A stretch of 64,000 nt of DNA, from the NCBI GenBank assembly GCA_938028745.1, contig CALIZL010000020.1, positions 62,001 to 126,000 on the forward strand, given 5' to 3'. Positions 46,348-55,126 of the stretch are shown piece by piece. The position numbers and the translations under genes are program-made. The notes beneath the pieces are model-generated. The model ran no database searches and was not told the DNA's origin. It saw only the letters and a program-made list of their open reading frames with translations. How positions within the stretch are numbered: position 1 is the first letter of the stretch; the number at the start of each line of letters is the position of its first letter. This stretch comes from an uncultured Prevotella sp. (GTDB lineage: Bacteria > Bacteroidota > Bacteroidia > Bacteroidales > Bacteroidaceae).

Positions 46348-47259
46348 ATGAAACCAACACTTTTACTACTCGCCGCTGGCATGGGAAGCCGCTATGGCGG
46401 GTTGAAACAGCTCGACGGACTTGGCCCTAATGGTGAAACCATCATGGACTATTCCATCTACGATGCCATCAAGGCAGGGTTCGGAAAGATTGTCTTTGTT
46501 ATTCGCAAAGACTTTGAGAAAGACTTCAAAGAGAAGATATTGTCTAAGTACGAGGGACATATCCCTGCCGAATTGGTGTTCCAAAGCTTAGACGCACTGC
46601 CCGAAGGGTTCGCCGTTCCCGAAGGAAGAGAGAAACCTTGGGGAACAAACCACGCCGTAATGATGGCCAAAGACGTTATCAAAGAGCCGTTCTGCGTTAT
46701 CAACTGCGACGACTTTTACAACCGCGACTCGTTCATGGTGATTGGCAATTTCCTTAGCGAACTACCCGACAATGCGAAGAACGCTTACGCTATGGTGGGT
46801 TTCCGCGTTGGAAACACGCTTAGCGAGAACGGAACAGTGGCTCGCGGCGTTTGCTCGACAGACGAAAACGAACTGCTTACCACTGTGGTTGAGCGTACCG
46901 AGATTATGCGCGTAGACGGTAAGGTGTGCTATAAGGACGAGCAAGGACAATGGGTAGCCATTGCAGACAATACGCCCGTATCAATGAATATGTGGGGATT
47001 TACTCCCGACTACTTCGATTATAGCGAGGCTTATTTTAAGGAATTCTTGTCTGATGAGAAGAACCGAACCAACCTGAAAGCCGAGTTCTTCATTCCATTG
47101 ATGGTCAACAAGCTTGTTAACGACAAGACGGCCACCGTGAAAGTGCTTGACACCACCAGCAAATGGTTTGGCGTTACCTATTCGGCCGACCGCGAAGGAA
47201 CGGTTGAACGCATACAATCGCTCATTAACGAAGGCGTATATCCTGCCAAACTGTTCTAA
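46348..47259 (+). CDS. Nucleotidyltransferase (NTP-transferase fold) for a sugar phosphate
   Basis: A 303-residue cytoplasmic protein. The N-terminus LLLLAAGMGSRYGGLKQLDGLG is the nucleotide-binding loop of nucleotide-sugar pyrophosphorylases, and CVINCDDFYNRDSF holds the metal-binding Asp pair. Further on, VSMNMWGFTPDYFDY resembles the sugar-binding side. It most resembles stand-alone NTP-transferase proteins of Bacteroidetes rather than RmlA or GlmU, so the sugar substrate is not assigned. It has its own consensus promoter (46290-46320) and a strong terminator (47285-47341), so it is probably monocistronic. Confidence 0.85.
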   Translation: MKPTLLLLAAGMGSRYGGLKQLDGLGPNGETIMDYSIYDAIKAGFGKIVFVIRKDFEKDFKEKILSKYEGHIPAELVFQSLDALPEGFAVPEGREKPWGTNHAVMMAKDVIKEPFCVINCDDFYNRDSFMVIGNFLSELPDNAKNAYAMVGFRVGNTLSENGTVARGVCSTDENELLTTVVERTEIMRVDGKVCYKDEQGQWVAIADNTPVSMNMWGFTPDYFDYSEAYFKEFLSDEKNRTNLKAEFFIPLMVNKLVNDKTATVKVLDTTSKWFGVTYSADREGTVERIQSLINEGVYPAKLF

Positions 47260-47284
47260 GGCAGGTTCAAAAAGATAAAAGACA

Positions 47285-47341
47285 AGTGGTAGTCTATTGC
47301 GTGCTCAGCTATGCGCATAATAGGCTACCACTACTTTTTTG
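47285..47341 (+). terminator. Intrinsic terminator of nucleotidyltransferase gene
   Basis: A long imperfect stem of AGTGGTAGTCTATTGCG (47285-47301) with CGCATAATAGGCTACCACT (47314-47332), followed by ACTTTTTT. It lies 25 bp after the stop. Confidence 0.85.
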
Positions 47342-47394
47342 CATGGGGCTTAGCGAGTACGAAAACATTTATAGCCACAATATTCCGTGTATAG

Positions 47395-48275
47395 CAGGAT
47401 TGCAATCTCAAAAAAGAACTGCCTCACGAACTTAAAAAATCACAACACACCAACTTAAAAAATCATCAAGCAACAAACTCACAATCCTAAGTACTCACCA
47501 ACTTAAAAGACATGAACTAACAAACTTACAACTCTAACAACACATCAACTTAAAAACTTACGAACTAACAAACTTACGAACTAACGAACTTAAAACCTCA
47601 TGAACTGAGATACTCAAAAACTTAAAATCTTACATAATACTTTACAAAACACACTCTCCTACACATTCCATTCTAGCGAAAACAGAGCCCTCTAACCAGA
47701 CAATTAGATGCTAAATTCCGCCAAATCCGTTTCCTTATTAGTCAATTATTGAGCATGTCGGTTGCATTTAGCATCATTTTGCCTTTCTAGTTTGGTTGCC
47801 AGCTCGTAATTTTTCAAGCCCAAATACTCGCTTTTGACCCCTAAAAACCTACTTTTTAACACCTATTTTGCCCATTTTAGTCATATTTTTAATGGCTCGA
47901 AAGAGTTTTGTTTATACCATTTCAATGGATATTTATGCTTTTCGGCTCGCATTTAGCAGTATTTTACCTTGCATTTGGCACCAAAACGCATTGCATTTAG
48001 CACCAAAACGCGCTGCATTTAGCACCAAAACGCACTGCGTTTAGCTGCATATTGCACGCCATTTAGCAGCAAAACGCACTACATTTTGCAGCAAATAGCC
48101 CAAAATCTGGTGCAGATGGCGGTTCTTTGAAATAAATATTCATTTTGCCTTATGCACAAGCTACCCCCATTTTGCATCAAAACAAACCTTCGCGAGAATC
48201 GATTATTTGCGGCAAGGTAGGCGATTGGTGAACAGAAAGGCCACTCACAATGTTAAAATTTGCACTAAAATTTAT
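47395..48275 (-). repeat. Composite intergenic element, copy D
   Basis: Same orientation as copies B and C. Holds a tandem array of AACTTACGAACTAACA-like units (47420-47635), a TTTACAAAACAC/CATTCTAGCG block (47645-47690), a conserved block with GCCTTTCTAGTTTGGTTGCC (47760-47945), a 22-bp array (47949-48100), and a TTCGCGAGAATCGATTATTT block with AATGTTAAAATTTGCACT (48185-48275). No transposase part. It fills the gap between the nucleotidyltransferase and Crp-type genes. Confidence 0.82.
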
Positions 48276-48391
48276 ACAAATTCGGGGGACGTCTGCATCA
48301 TTTTGATGCTAGCCAAAGACATAAAGGGCATAAGAAATAAGGCCTAACGCTGATGTGCAAAAGGCATAAAGGCGGCTAGTAGAATGATGGC

Positions 48392-48997
48392 TTAATCCTT
48401 ATCCGCATACAACGATGCTGCCCTAACACGCGAAAGGGTTTCGGGAGTCATCTGCAAATAGCTGGCCACATACACCAACGGCGCACGCAAAACAACTTGT
48501 GGCGACTGTTTACAAAGTTTCAGATAGCGGTCTTGTGCCGTTTCAAAACGCAACATGTCGGCATGCACTTGCGAGATAATGAGACTCTCCTCCAAAATCT
48601 TTCTGTACAATATCTGAATGTTAACGTTGTGCAACGCCACCTCTTCCAACCTATGCTTAGGCATGGCATAGACGAGCGTAGGTTCGAGTGCTTCCAGTTG
48701 TAAGTAAGTGGGTTTCTCCTTAAAAAGGCTTTCGATACACATCACGATGCTGTGTTCCACCCCGATATGCTCGGTAAGTTCCTTGCCATTCTTAAAGTAG
48801 AATTGGCGAGTAAGGCCACGTTCCACATAATAAATATGTTCGCAAACGTCGCCTTCTTTGAGAATGATTTCCCCCTTAGCAAACTTCATTGGCACCAAGA
48901 CGCTCTCTAAAATGTCGAGTTCGTCGTGAGTCATGGTGCTATACTTTCGCGCCAATTCGCGAGCGATGTCGCGTGTTGTATTATTGAGTTCTTTCAT
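48392..48997 (-). CDS. Crp/Fnr-family transcriptional regulator
   Basis: A 201-residue regulator with an N-terminal cyclic-nucleotide-binding-type beta-roll (KGEIILKEGDVCEHIYYVER, about residues 41-60). A long dimer helix follows, then a C-terminal winged helix with recognition segment YVASYLQMTPETLSRVR (about 177-193). The effector is unknown: the loop lacks the strict Arg-Ser cAMP pattern, and there is no cysteine cluster for an iron-sulphur cluster. Its start lies 32 bp past the lepA stop on the same strand, so read-through from lepA is likely. Confidence 0.87.
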   Translation of the reverse strand: MKELNNTTRDIARELARKYSTMTHDELDILESVLVPMKFAKGEIILKEGDVCEHIYYVERGLTRQFYFKNGKELTEHIGVEHSIVMCIESLFKEKPTYLQLEALEPTLVYAMPKHRLEEVALHNVNIQILYRKILEESLIISQVHADMLRFETAQDRYLKLCKQSPQVVLRAPLVYVASYLQMTPETLSRVRAASLYADKD

Positions 48998-49029
48998 GTC
49001 TCCACTCCTTTCTTCTCTCTGGCAGCGGT

Positions 49030-50811
49030 TTAGTCGAGTTTCAGCACGGCCAAGAAAGCCTTTTGCGGAACTTCCACGTTTCCAATCTGCTTCATACGTT
49101 TCTTTCCTTTCTTCTGTTTCTCAAGTAACTTACGCTTTCTACTAACGTCGCCACCATAACATTTGGCCGTTACATCTTTTCTAAGGCACTTCACCGTTTC
49201 GCGTGCAACAATCTTTGCACCGATGGCAGCTTGTATGGCGATGTCGAATTGCTGTCTGGGTATAAGTTCTTTCAGCTTTTCGCACATTCGACGACCAAAG
49301 GTCGTGGCATTGTCGAAGTGGGTAAGCGTAGACAAGGCGTCAACGGCCTCGCCATTCAACAAGATGTCGAGTTTAACCAATCGCGAGGGCCTAAAACAAT
49401 CGACATGGTAGTCGAACGAGGCGTAACCCTTGGAAATAGACTTCAACTTATCGTAGAAGTCGATAACGATTTCGCCCAAGGGCAGCATGAAATGCAGTTC
49501 AACGCGATTTCCGCTAACGTATTCTTGGTTGATAAGTTCGCCTCGCTTGTCCATGCAAAGTTTCATTATCGGCCCTATATAGTTAACGTTGGTAATGATA
49601 GACGCCCTGATGTAGGGTTCTTCTATATGGTCTATCATCGTTGGATCGGGCAATCCCGAAGGGTTGTGCACCTCACGTTCGTTGCCCATCTTGTCGTACA
49701 CCATGTACGAAACGTTGGGTACCGTGGTGATGACATCCATGTTAAACTCGCGGTCTAGTCGCTCTTGTATAATCTCCATGTGCAGCAATCCCAAGAAACC
49801 GCACCTGAAACCAAAGCCCAAAGCCACCGACGATTCAGGTGAGAACGTCAGCGAGGCATCGTTCAGTTGCAGTTTTTCGAGCGATGCGCGCAGGTTTTCG
49901 TATTCCGAAGGCTCGATAGGATAGACACCTGCAAACACCATTGGCTTTACTTCTTGAAAGCCTTCTATGGCCGATTGACATGGTTTGTCGCGATGGGTAA
50001 TAGTATCCCCCACCTTCACTTCCTTGGCATCTTTTATTCCACTGATGATATAGCCCACCTCGCCTGTACGCAACTCTTGCTTGGGCACCATGTCCATTTT
50101 AAGCACGCCCACCTCATCGGCCGCATACTCCATGCCTGTATTGAAAAACTTCACGTTGTCGCCTTTGCGTATAACGCCATTCAACACCTTGAAGTAGGCT
50201 ATAATTCCACGGAAGGAATTAAACACCGAGTCGAAGATAAGCGCTTGCAGTGGAGCATTATCATCGCCCGTGGGATGTGGCACCCTTTGCACAACGGTTT
50301 TAAGGATGTCTTCAACGCCCTCGCCCGTCTTACCCGATGCGCGTATGATGTCGGCCTTATCACAACCCAGCAGTTCAACAATCTCGTCTTCCACTTCTTC
50401 TGGCATCGCGCTAGGCATATCCACTTTATTGATGATGGGAATAATCTCCAAATTGTGTTCGATGGCCATATAAAGGTTCGAGATGGTTTGCGCTTGTACG
50501 CCTTGTGTTGCGTCTACAACGAGCAATGCCCCTTCGCAGGCGGCTATACTGCGTGAAACCTCATAAGAAAAGTCCACGTGTCCCGGGGTGTCAATGAGGT
50601 TAAGCACATAGTTTTGCCCCTCGTGCAGGTATTCCATCTGTATGGCGTGGCTCTTAATGGTTATGCCGCGCTCTTTCTCCAAGTCCATATCGTCGAGCAT
50701 TTGCCCGCCTGTAACTTGAATGGTTTTGGTAAATTCCAGCATACGGTCGGCCAAAGTAGACTTTCCGTGGTCAATGTGTGCGATGATGCAGAAGTTTCTT
50801 ATATGGTTCAT
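49030..50811 (-). CDS. lepA: Elongation factor 4 (LepA)
   Basis: A 593-residue translational GTPase that back-translocates or remodels stalled ribosomes. G1 is in IAHIDHGKSTLADRMLEF, G2/G3 in KERGITIKSH and DTPGHVDFSYEVSRSIAACE, and G4 in NKVDMPSAMP. The LepA-specific C-terminal domain is present (KCYGGDVSRKRKLLEKQKKG, then GNVEVPQKAFLAVLKLD), which separates it from EF-G. It has a TAACTTTG -7 element at 50841-50848 and is followed by a Crp-type regulator gene. Confidence 0.96.
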   Translation of the reverse strand: MNHIRNFCIIAHIDHGKSTLADRMLEFTKTIQVTGGQMLDDMDLEKERGITIKSHAIQMEYLHEGQNYVLNLIDTPGHVDFSYEVSRSIAACEGALLVVDATQGVQAQTISNLYMAIEHNLEIIPIINKVDMPSAMPEEVEDEIVELLGCDKADIIRASGKTGEGVEDILKTVVQRVPHPTGDDNAPLQALIFDSVFNSFRGIIAYFKVLNGVIRKGDNVKFFNTGMEYAADEVGVLKMDMVPKQELRTGEVGYIISGIKDAKEVKVGDTITHRDKPCQSAIEGFQEVKPMVFAGVYPIEPSEYENLRASLEKLQLNDASLTFSPESSVALGFGFRCGFLGLLHMEIIQERLDREFNMDVITTVPNVSYMVYDKMGNEREVHNPSGLPDPTMIDHIEEPYIRASIITNVNYIGPIMKLCMDKRGELINQEYVSGNRVELHFMLPLGEIVIDFYDKLKSISKGYASFDYHVDCFRPSRLVKLDILLNGEAVDALSTLTHFDNATTFGRRMCEKLKELIPRQQFDIAIQAAIGAKIVARETVKCLRKDVTAKCYGGDVSRKRKLLEKQKKGKKRMKQIGNVEVPQKAFLAVLKLD

Positions 50812-50840
50812 TCTTGGAAAAGAAGATTTATTTTTAACGG

Positions 50841-50848
50841 CAAAGTTA
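50841..50848 (-). promoter_or_regulatory. -7 element (TAACTTTG) of lepA, divergent from lipoprotein promoter
   Basis: TAACTTTG on the minus strand, 30 bp before the lepA ATG. The plus-strand TACCTTTG at 50903-50910 serves the lipoprotein gene, so the 117-bp gap carries back-to-back promoters. Confidence 0.6.
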
Positions 50849-50928
50849 AGTATTTTAATTGGGATTTTATTGCTTACACCTATAATTTTGGCAAATAATA
50901 GCTACCTTTGTACAAAAATAAAGAAACG

Positions 50929-51321
50929 ATGAGAAAGATATTCTTCTTATTATTGGGTGCGGCGATGCTTACCGCATGCCACGAAAGCATGGAAAAACGA
51001 GCCGAAAGAGAGGCTAAGGAGTACACGGCAAAGTATTGTCCCACGCCAGCTGTCAACTATACACGCACCGATAGTGTGGTGTTTTACCCCGAAACAAAGA
51101 CCTATCACTATTATTGTTCGTTTGTAGACAAGATGGACGATGCCGCCATCATCAACAAGAACAGGCAGTTAATAGACGACATGCTGCTTAAATCGATTAT
51201 CGAGTCAACGAGTTTGAAACCTTATAAAGAGGCTGGTTTTAGCTTTGCCTACACCTGCCATTCGGACAAAGAGCCACAAAAGGTGCTGTTTGAAACGAAG
51301 TACACCAAAAAGAGGTATTAA
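50929..51321 (+). CDS. Small predicted lipoprotein
   Basis: A 130-residue protein whose N-terminus (MRKIFFLLLGAAMLTACHES) is a lipoprotein signal with lipobox LTAC, giving an acylated Cys at about residue 17. The mature part is charged with several Tyr and Cys residues (TAKYCPTPAVNYTRTDSVVF) and has no domain I recognise. I chose the ATG at 50929 because it gives a proper signal, and an earlier in-frame ATG at 50908 adds a non-signal lead. A perfect 16-bp stem follows the stop. Confidence 0.75.
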   Translation: MRKIFFLLLGAAMLTACHESMEKRAEREAKEYTAKYCPTPAVNYTRTDSVVFYPETKTYHYYCSFVDKMDDAAIINKNRQLIDDMLLKSIIESTSLKPYKEAGFSFAYTCHSDKEPQKVLFETKYTKKRY

Positions 51322-51360
51322 CAATTGGGCCAACAAGACAAGTGCTTGTTGGCCCAATTG
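51322..51360 (+). terminator. Perfect 16-bp hairpin after lipoprotein gene
   Basis: CAATTGGGCCAACAAG (51322-51337) pairs perfectly with CTTGTTGGCCCAATTG (51345-51360), with a 7-base loop. No T-run follows, so termination may rely on the stem alone. It starts at the base next to the stop codon. Confidence 0.55.
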
Positions 51361-51464
51361 CTTACGTGTTGTGCAAGGTGTGTGTGAGTTTTTGCAACAA
51401 CACAAAGTATTTATGGGGTGTTTTTGCCGCATTTTGCCCATGTAACAAGGGCGAATACAGCTTG

Positions 51465-52262
51465 CTAATCATTGTTTAAGGCCGAAAGTAATATCTTTTC
51501 GGCGTTCTCTACGCGTTCTCTTGTCGGACTGTCAATGTGGTTCAGCGTATAGTTCAGACCCAGTTTCTGCCATTTGTAGGCTCCCATCGAATGATAAGGC
51601 AACACCTCTATGCGCTTTACGTTGTGCAAGGTCTTGATAAAGTCGCGCAGACCATATAGATAATCGTCGTTGTCGGTGATGCTAGGAACAAGCACGTGGC
51701 GTATCCACACGGGTGTTTGGATTTGCGAAAGGTAGCTGGCGCAATCCAACACGTTGGTGTTGTCCCACCCTGTTAGCTTTTTATGCTCTTGGTTATCTAT
51801 GTGTTTGAGGTCGAGCAGCACCAGATCGGTGAGGCTCATCAGCTTAGTAAACTTAGAGAAAAAGGGTTCTTGGCGTGTAAAAGGCTGTGCGGCCGTGTCA
51901 AGACAAGTGTTTATGCCTAGTGCTTTTGCCTTTTCGAAGAGTTCGAGCATAAAGTCTATTTGCAGCAGAGCCTCTCCCCCGCTCACCGTTATGCCGCCTT
52001 CCTTACCCCAATAGGGGCGAAAGCGTAACGCCTGCTGCAAAAGTTCGTCGGCCGAACGCATGTCGGTAGATTTCATTGCCCACGTGTCGGGATTGTGACA
52101 ATAACGGCAACGCATCTTGCATCCACTTAAAAAGATGATGAAACGAATGCCTGGCCCATCTACCGAACCAAACGATTCGATGGAATGGACGTAAGCTTTA
52201 CGTGGCATGGCCTCGCTGCTTGCGTTCGTGTTGACAGGAAGAAACGTGTTATTGTTATCCAT
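51465..52262 (-). CDS. pflA: Pyruvate formate-lyase-activating enzyme
   Basis: A 265-residue radical-SAM enzyme that installs the glycyl radical on PflB. The start HSIESFGSVDGPGIRFIIFL is the family signature, and the 4Fe-4S motif C-x3-C-x2-C reads CKMRCRYC. GGEALLQIDFMLELFEKA matches the SAM-binding GGE. It acts on the product of the upstream gene, with the same strand and a 146-bp spacer holding a hairpin (52349-52380). Confidence 0.94.
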   Translation of the reverse strand: MDNNNTFLPVNTNASSEAMPRKAYVHSIESFGSVDGPGIRFIIFLSGCKMRCRYCHNPDTWAMKSTDMRSADELLQQALRFRPYWGKEGGITVSGGEALLQIDFMLELFEKAKALGINTCLDTAAQPFTRQEPFFSKFTKLMSLTDLVLLDLKHIDNQEHKKLTGWDNTNVLDCASYLSQIQTPVWIRHVLVPSITDNDDYLYGLRDFIKTLHNVKRIEVLPYHSMGAYKWQKLGLNYTLNHIDSPTRERVENAEKILLSALNND

Positions 52263-52348
52263 TATTTATTCTGCCGGGCATTATATAGCCCTCTTTATTG
52301 TTGTTCGCTAAGTGCTGATGTGATAAAATGGTGAACGGCGTTAGAAGA

Positions 52349-52380
52349 AAGTCCCTCCACGAAACAGCGCGGAGGGACTT
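52349..52380 (-). terminator. Hairpin between pflB and pflA
   Basis: AAGTCCCTCC (52349-52358) pairs with GGAGGGACTT (52371-52380). On the minus strand the right arm is followed by TCTTCTAAC, a weak T-run. Probably partial termination after pflB that lowers pflA expression. Confidence 0.55.
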
Positions 52381-52408
52381 ATATATATGGCTGTAATGCC
52401 AAGTCTTT

Positions 52409-54658
52409 TTATGCCAGTTTGCTGTGAGCCTGACGTGCAATAACGTCGAGTTGCTGCTCTTTGGTCAAGTCGATGAACTTAACGGCATATCCACTTACAC
52501 GGATGGTGAAGTTGGCATACTCTTCTTTCTCAGGATGTTCCATGCAATCGATGAGTTTCTCAACGCCAAACACGTTCACATTAAGATGGTGTGCGCCTTG
52601 GTCGAAGTAGCCGTCCATCACGCCAACAAGCGTATTTACGCGCTCCTCTTCATTGTGACCGAGTGTGCTGGGGGCGATAGTCTGCGTATTAGAGATACCA
52701 TCGAGTGCATATTCGTACGGAAGTTTGGCCACCGAATTAAGCGATGCCAGCAATCCGTTCTTCTCTGCGCCATACGAAGGATTAGCACCTGGTGCCAAAG
52801 GAGCACCCTCGGGGCGGCCGTCGGGCATGTTGCTGGTGAACTTACCATAAACAACGTTCGAAGTAATGGTAAGGATACTAGTGGTGGGTTCTGAGTTGCG
52901 ATAGGTTTGGTGCTTACGAATCATATTCATGAACGTCTTCAACAGCCACACGGCGATGTCGTCGGCACGGTCGTCGTCGTTACCATAGCGTGGGAAATCG
53001 CCCACCGTTTCGAACTTAACAGGGAAGCCTGTGTCATCGCGAACGATGTTAACCTTGGCGTATTTGATGGCGCAAATGGAGTCGACCACATGACTAAAGC
53101 CTGCAATACCTGTTGCGAATGTGCGGCGAACATCTGTATCTATCAATGCCAATTCTGCTGCCTCGTAGAAGTATTTATCGTGCATGTAGTGGATAAGGTT
53201 AAGTGTGTTGACATAAACGCCAACCAACCATTCCATCATATCCATAAATCGGGGCATGAATTCTTCGTAAGTTACCACGTCGCCAAGTATCGGACGGAGC
53301 GCAGGACCGCATTGTTCGCGGGTTTTAGAGTCGACACCGCCGCTGATAGCGTAGGTTAGACACTTGGCCAAGTTGGCACGAGCGCCAAAGAACTGCATCT
53401 CCTTACCCGTCTGTGTGGCCGAAACGCAACAACAGATGGAATAATCGTCGCCCCAAATAGGCCGCATAACGTCGTCGTTCTCGTATTGAATGGAGCTTGT
53501 TTTCACCGAAATTCTCGATGCATAACGCTTAAAGCCTTCGGGTAAGCGCGAACAATAGAGCACCGTGAGGTTGGGTTCGGGCGATGGTCCCATGTTTTCG
53601 AGGGTATGAAGGAAACGGAAATCGCTCTTCGTAACCATCGAACGGCCGTCTTGTCCCATACCAGCCACTTCGAGCGTTGCCCAAACGGGGTCGCCAGAGA
53701 AAAGCTGATTGTAAGCAGGAATACGGGCAAACTTCACCATACGGAACTTCATCACAAGGTGATCGATTAGTTCTTGCGCCTCGGCCTCGGTGAGTGTGCC
53801 TTCGTTAAAGTCTCTTTGGATATATATATCGAGGAAAGTGGAGATGCGTCCAACAGACATTGCCGCACCATTTTGCGTTTTAATGGCACCAAGATAGCCA
53901 AAGTAAAGCCATTGCACGGCCTCGCGAGCGTTGTTGGCAGGTTTAGAAATGTCGTAACCGTAAATCTCGGCCATTTCTTTCAATTCTTTCAATGCCTTAA
54001 TTTGCATTGAAATCTCTTCGCGCAAACGTATGATATCCTCGGTCATAACGCCGCAACCACAGTTGCGTTTGTCTTTCTCCTTCTCGTCGATAAGGAAGTC
54101 TACACCATAAAGCGCAACACGACGATAGTCGCCAACGATACGCCCACGACCATAAGTGTCGGGTAAACCCGTAAGAATGTGATTGTGGCGAACGAGTTTC
54201 ATCTCGTCTGTATAAGCATCAAAAACGCCGTCGTTGTGTGTTTTACAGTACTTCGTGAATATCTCGTGCAGTTTTTCAGATGGTTTATAGCCATAAGTGG
54301 TGCAAGCCTGCTCGGCCATGTGGATGCCGCCATAAGGCATAAAGGCACGCTTGAGGGGCTTGTCGGTTTGTATGCCTACAACCTTTTCGAGGCTTTTAGT
54401 GTTCTCGCCGATGTAGCCTGGGCCGTAAGCCGTCATCCCAGACACCACTTCGGTCTCCATATCCAAGACGCCTCCCTTGGCGCGTTCTTCTTTTTGAAGG
54501 GCTTGGAGCATATCCCAAAGCTTATTGGTGGCGTCAGTTGGTTCGGCCAGAAAACTCTCGTCGCCATCGTAAGCGGTGTAGTTGTTCTGTATGAATTCAC
54601 GCATGTTGACTTCATCAAGCCATTTCTTGCCTGTGAAGCCTCTCCATTCTTGTCTCAT
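52409..54658 (-). CDS. pflB: Formate C-acetyltransferase (pyruvate formate-lyase)
   Basis: A 749-residue glycyl-radical enzyme that cleaves pyruvate with CoA to acetyl-CoA and formate in anaerobic fermentation. The active-site cysteines are in DYSICCCVSATQTGKEMQFF (three Cys where most have two). The radical glycine is Gly723 in RVSGYAVKF, 26 residues before the end. The N-terminus EWRGFTGKKWLDEVNMREFI and the FDAYTDEMKLVRHNHILTGL segment are typical. The gene uses a TAACTTTG -7 element at 54742-54749 and is followed by pflA. Confidence 0.96.
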   Translation of the reverse strand: MRQEWRGFTGKKWLDEVNMREFIQNNYTAYDGDESFLAEPTDATNKLWDMLQALQKEERAKGGVLDMETEVVSGMTAYGPGYIGENTKSLEKVVGIQTDKPLKRAFMPYGGIHMAEQACTTYGYKPSEKLHEIFTKYCKTHNDGVFDAYTDEMKLVRHNHILTGLPDTYGRGRIVGDYRRVALYGVDFLIDEKEKDKRNCGCGVMTEDIIRLREEISMQIKALKELKEMAEIYGYDISKPANNAREAVQWLYFGYLGAIKTQNGAAMSVGRISTFLDIYIQRDFNEGTLTEAEAQELIDHLVMKFRMVKFARIPAYNQLFSGDPVWATLEVAGMGQDGRSMVTKSDFRFLHTLENMGPSPEPNLTVLYCSRLPEGFKRYASRISVKTSSIQYENDDVMRPIWGDDYSICCCVSATQTGKEMQFFGARANLAKCLTYAISGGVDSKTREQCGPALRPILGDVVTYEEFMPRFMDMMEWLVGVYVNTLNLIHYMHDKYFYEAAELALIDTDVRRTFATGIAGFSHVVDSICAIKYAKVNIVRDDTGFPVKFETVGDFPRYGNDDDRADDIAVWLLKTFMNMIRKHQTYRNSEPTTSILTITSNVVYGKFTSNMPDGRPEGAPLAPGANPSYGAEKNGLLASLNSVAKLPYEYALDGISNTQTIAPSTLGHNEEERVNTLVGVMDGYFDQGAHHLNVNVFGVEKLIDCMEHPEKEEYANFTIRVSGYAVKFIDLTKEQQLDVIARQAHSKLA

Positions 54659-54741
54659 TTTTGTTCAATGTTTGTTTGACATAATGTGCCGTAACGCACA
54701 AAAACATAGCTGAATATCTGCTCAATAGCTGATTTCGGATG

Positions 54742-54769
54742 CAAAGTTACATCGAAAAACAGTACCAAA
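54742..54769 (-). promoter_or_regulatory. Promoter of pflB
   Basis: TAACTTTG on the minus strand at 54742-54749, with TTTG at 54766-54769 (spacer 16; a TGTT one step out gives 18). About 85 bp before the pflB ATG. The rest of 54659-55126 holds a hairpin (55028-55083) and no gene. Confidence 0.6.
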
Positions 54770-55027
54770 CAATACTAATTTATGGGTATTTTGCATTAAT
54801 TACAAACCAAAGAGTGCGTGCCTATCTCCCTATCAGCCAATAAGTAAAGAACAAAATAACACCAAAAAGAACATTTACCCGAACGCTTTATGCGAAAACA
54901 TCATAAACTGATGGACAAAAGTAAGCACATATAACGTAAGAGCAAAAAAAAGAGATAGGCAGCGAAATGAACGTAATTGACGATACGACAGGAAGGAACA
55001 AACGGTTAAAATAACAAAAAGGAGATA

Positions 55028-55083
55028 GGCTGGTAGCCAAACGAAACCAAACTAATAATTGGGTTTCGTTTGACAACCAACCT
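55028..55083 (-). terminator. Hairpin downstream of the GH13-AlaX gene
   Basis: CAAACGAAACC (55038-55048) pairs with GGTTTCGTTTG (55062-55072), with GGCTGGT and ACCAACC extending the stem through a small internal loop. It lies about 45 bp past the stop of the fusion gene on the minus strand. Confidence 0.5.
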
Positions 55084-55126
55084 AATATGGTAAGCACAGC
55101 CCTAAGCCGCTGCCGACGGATGTGGC

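Noticed and set aside
48392..48997. FNR-type oxygen sensor
   Set aside because: No N-terminal cysteine cluster is present, so an iron-sulphur sensor is not supported; kept as general Crp/Fnr family.
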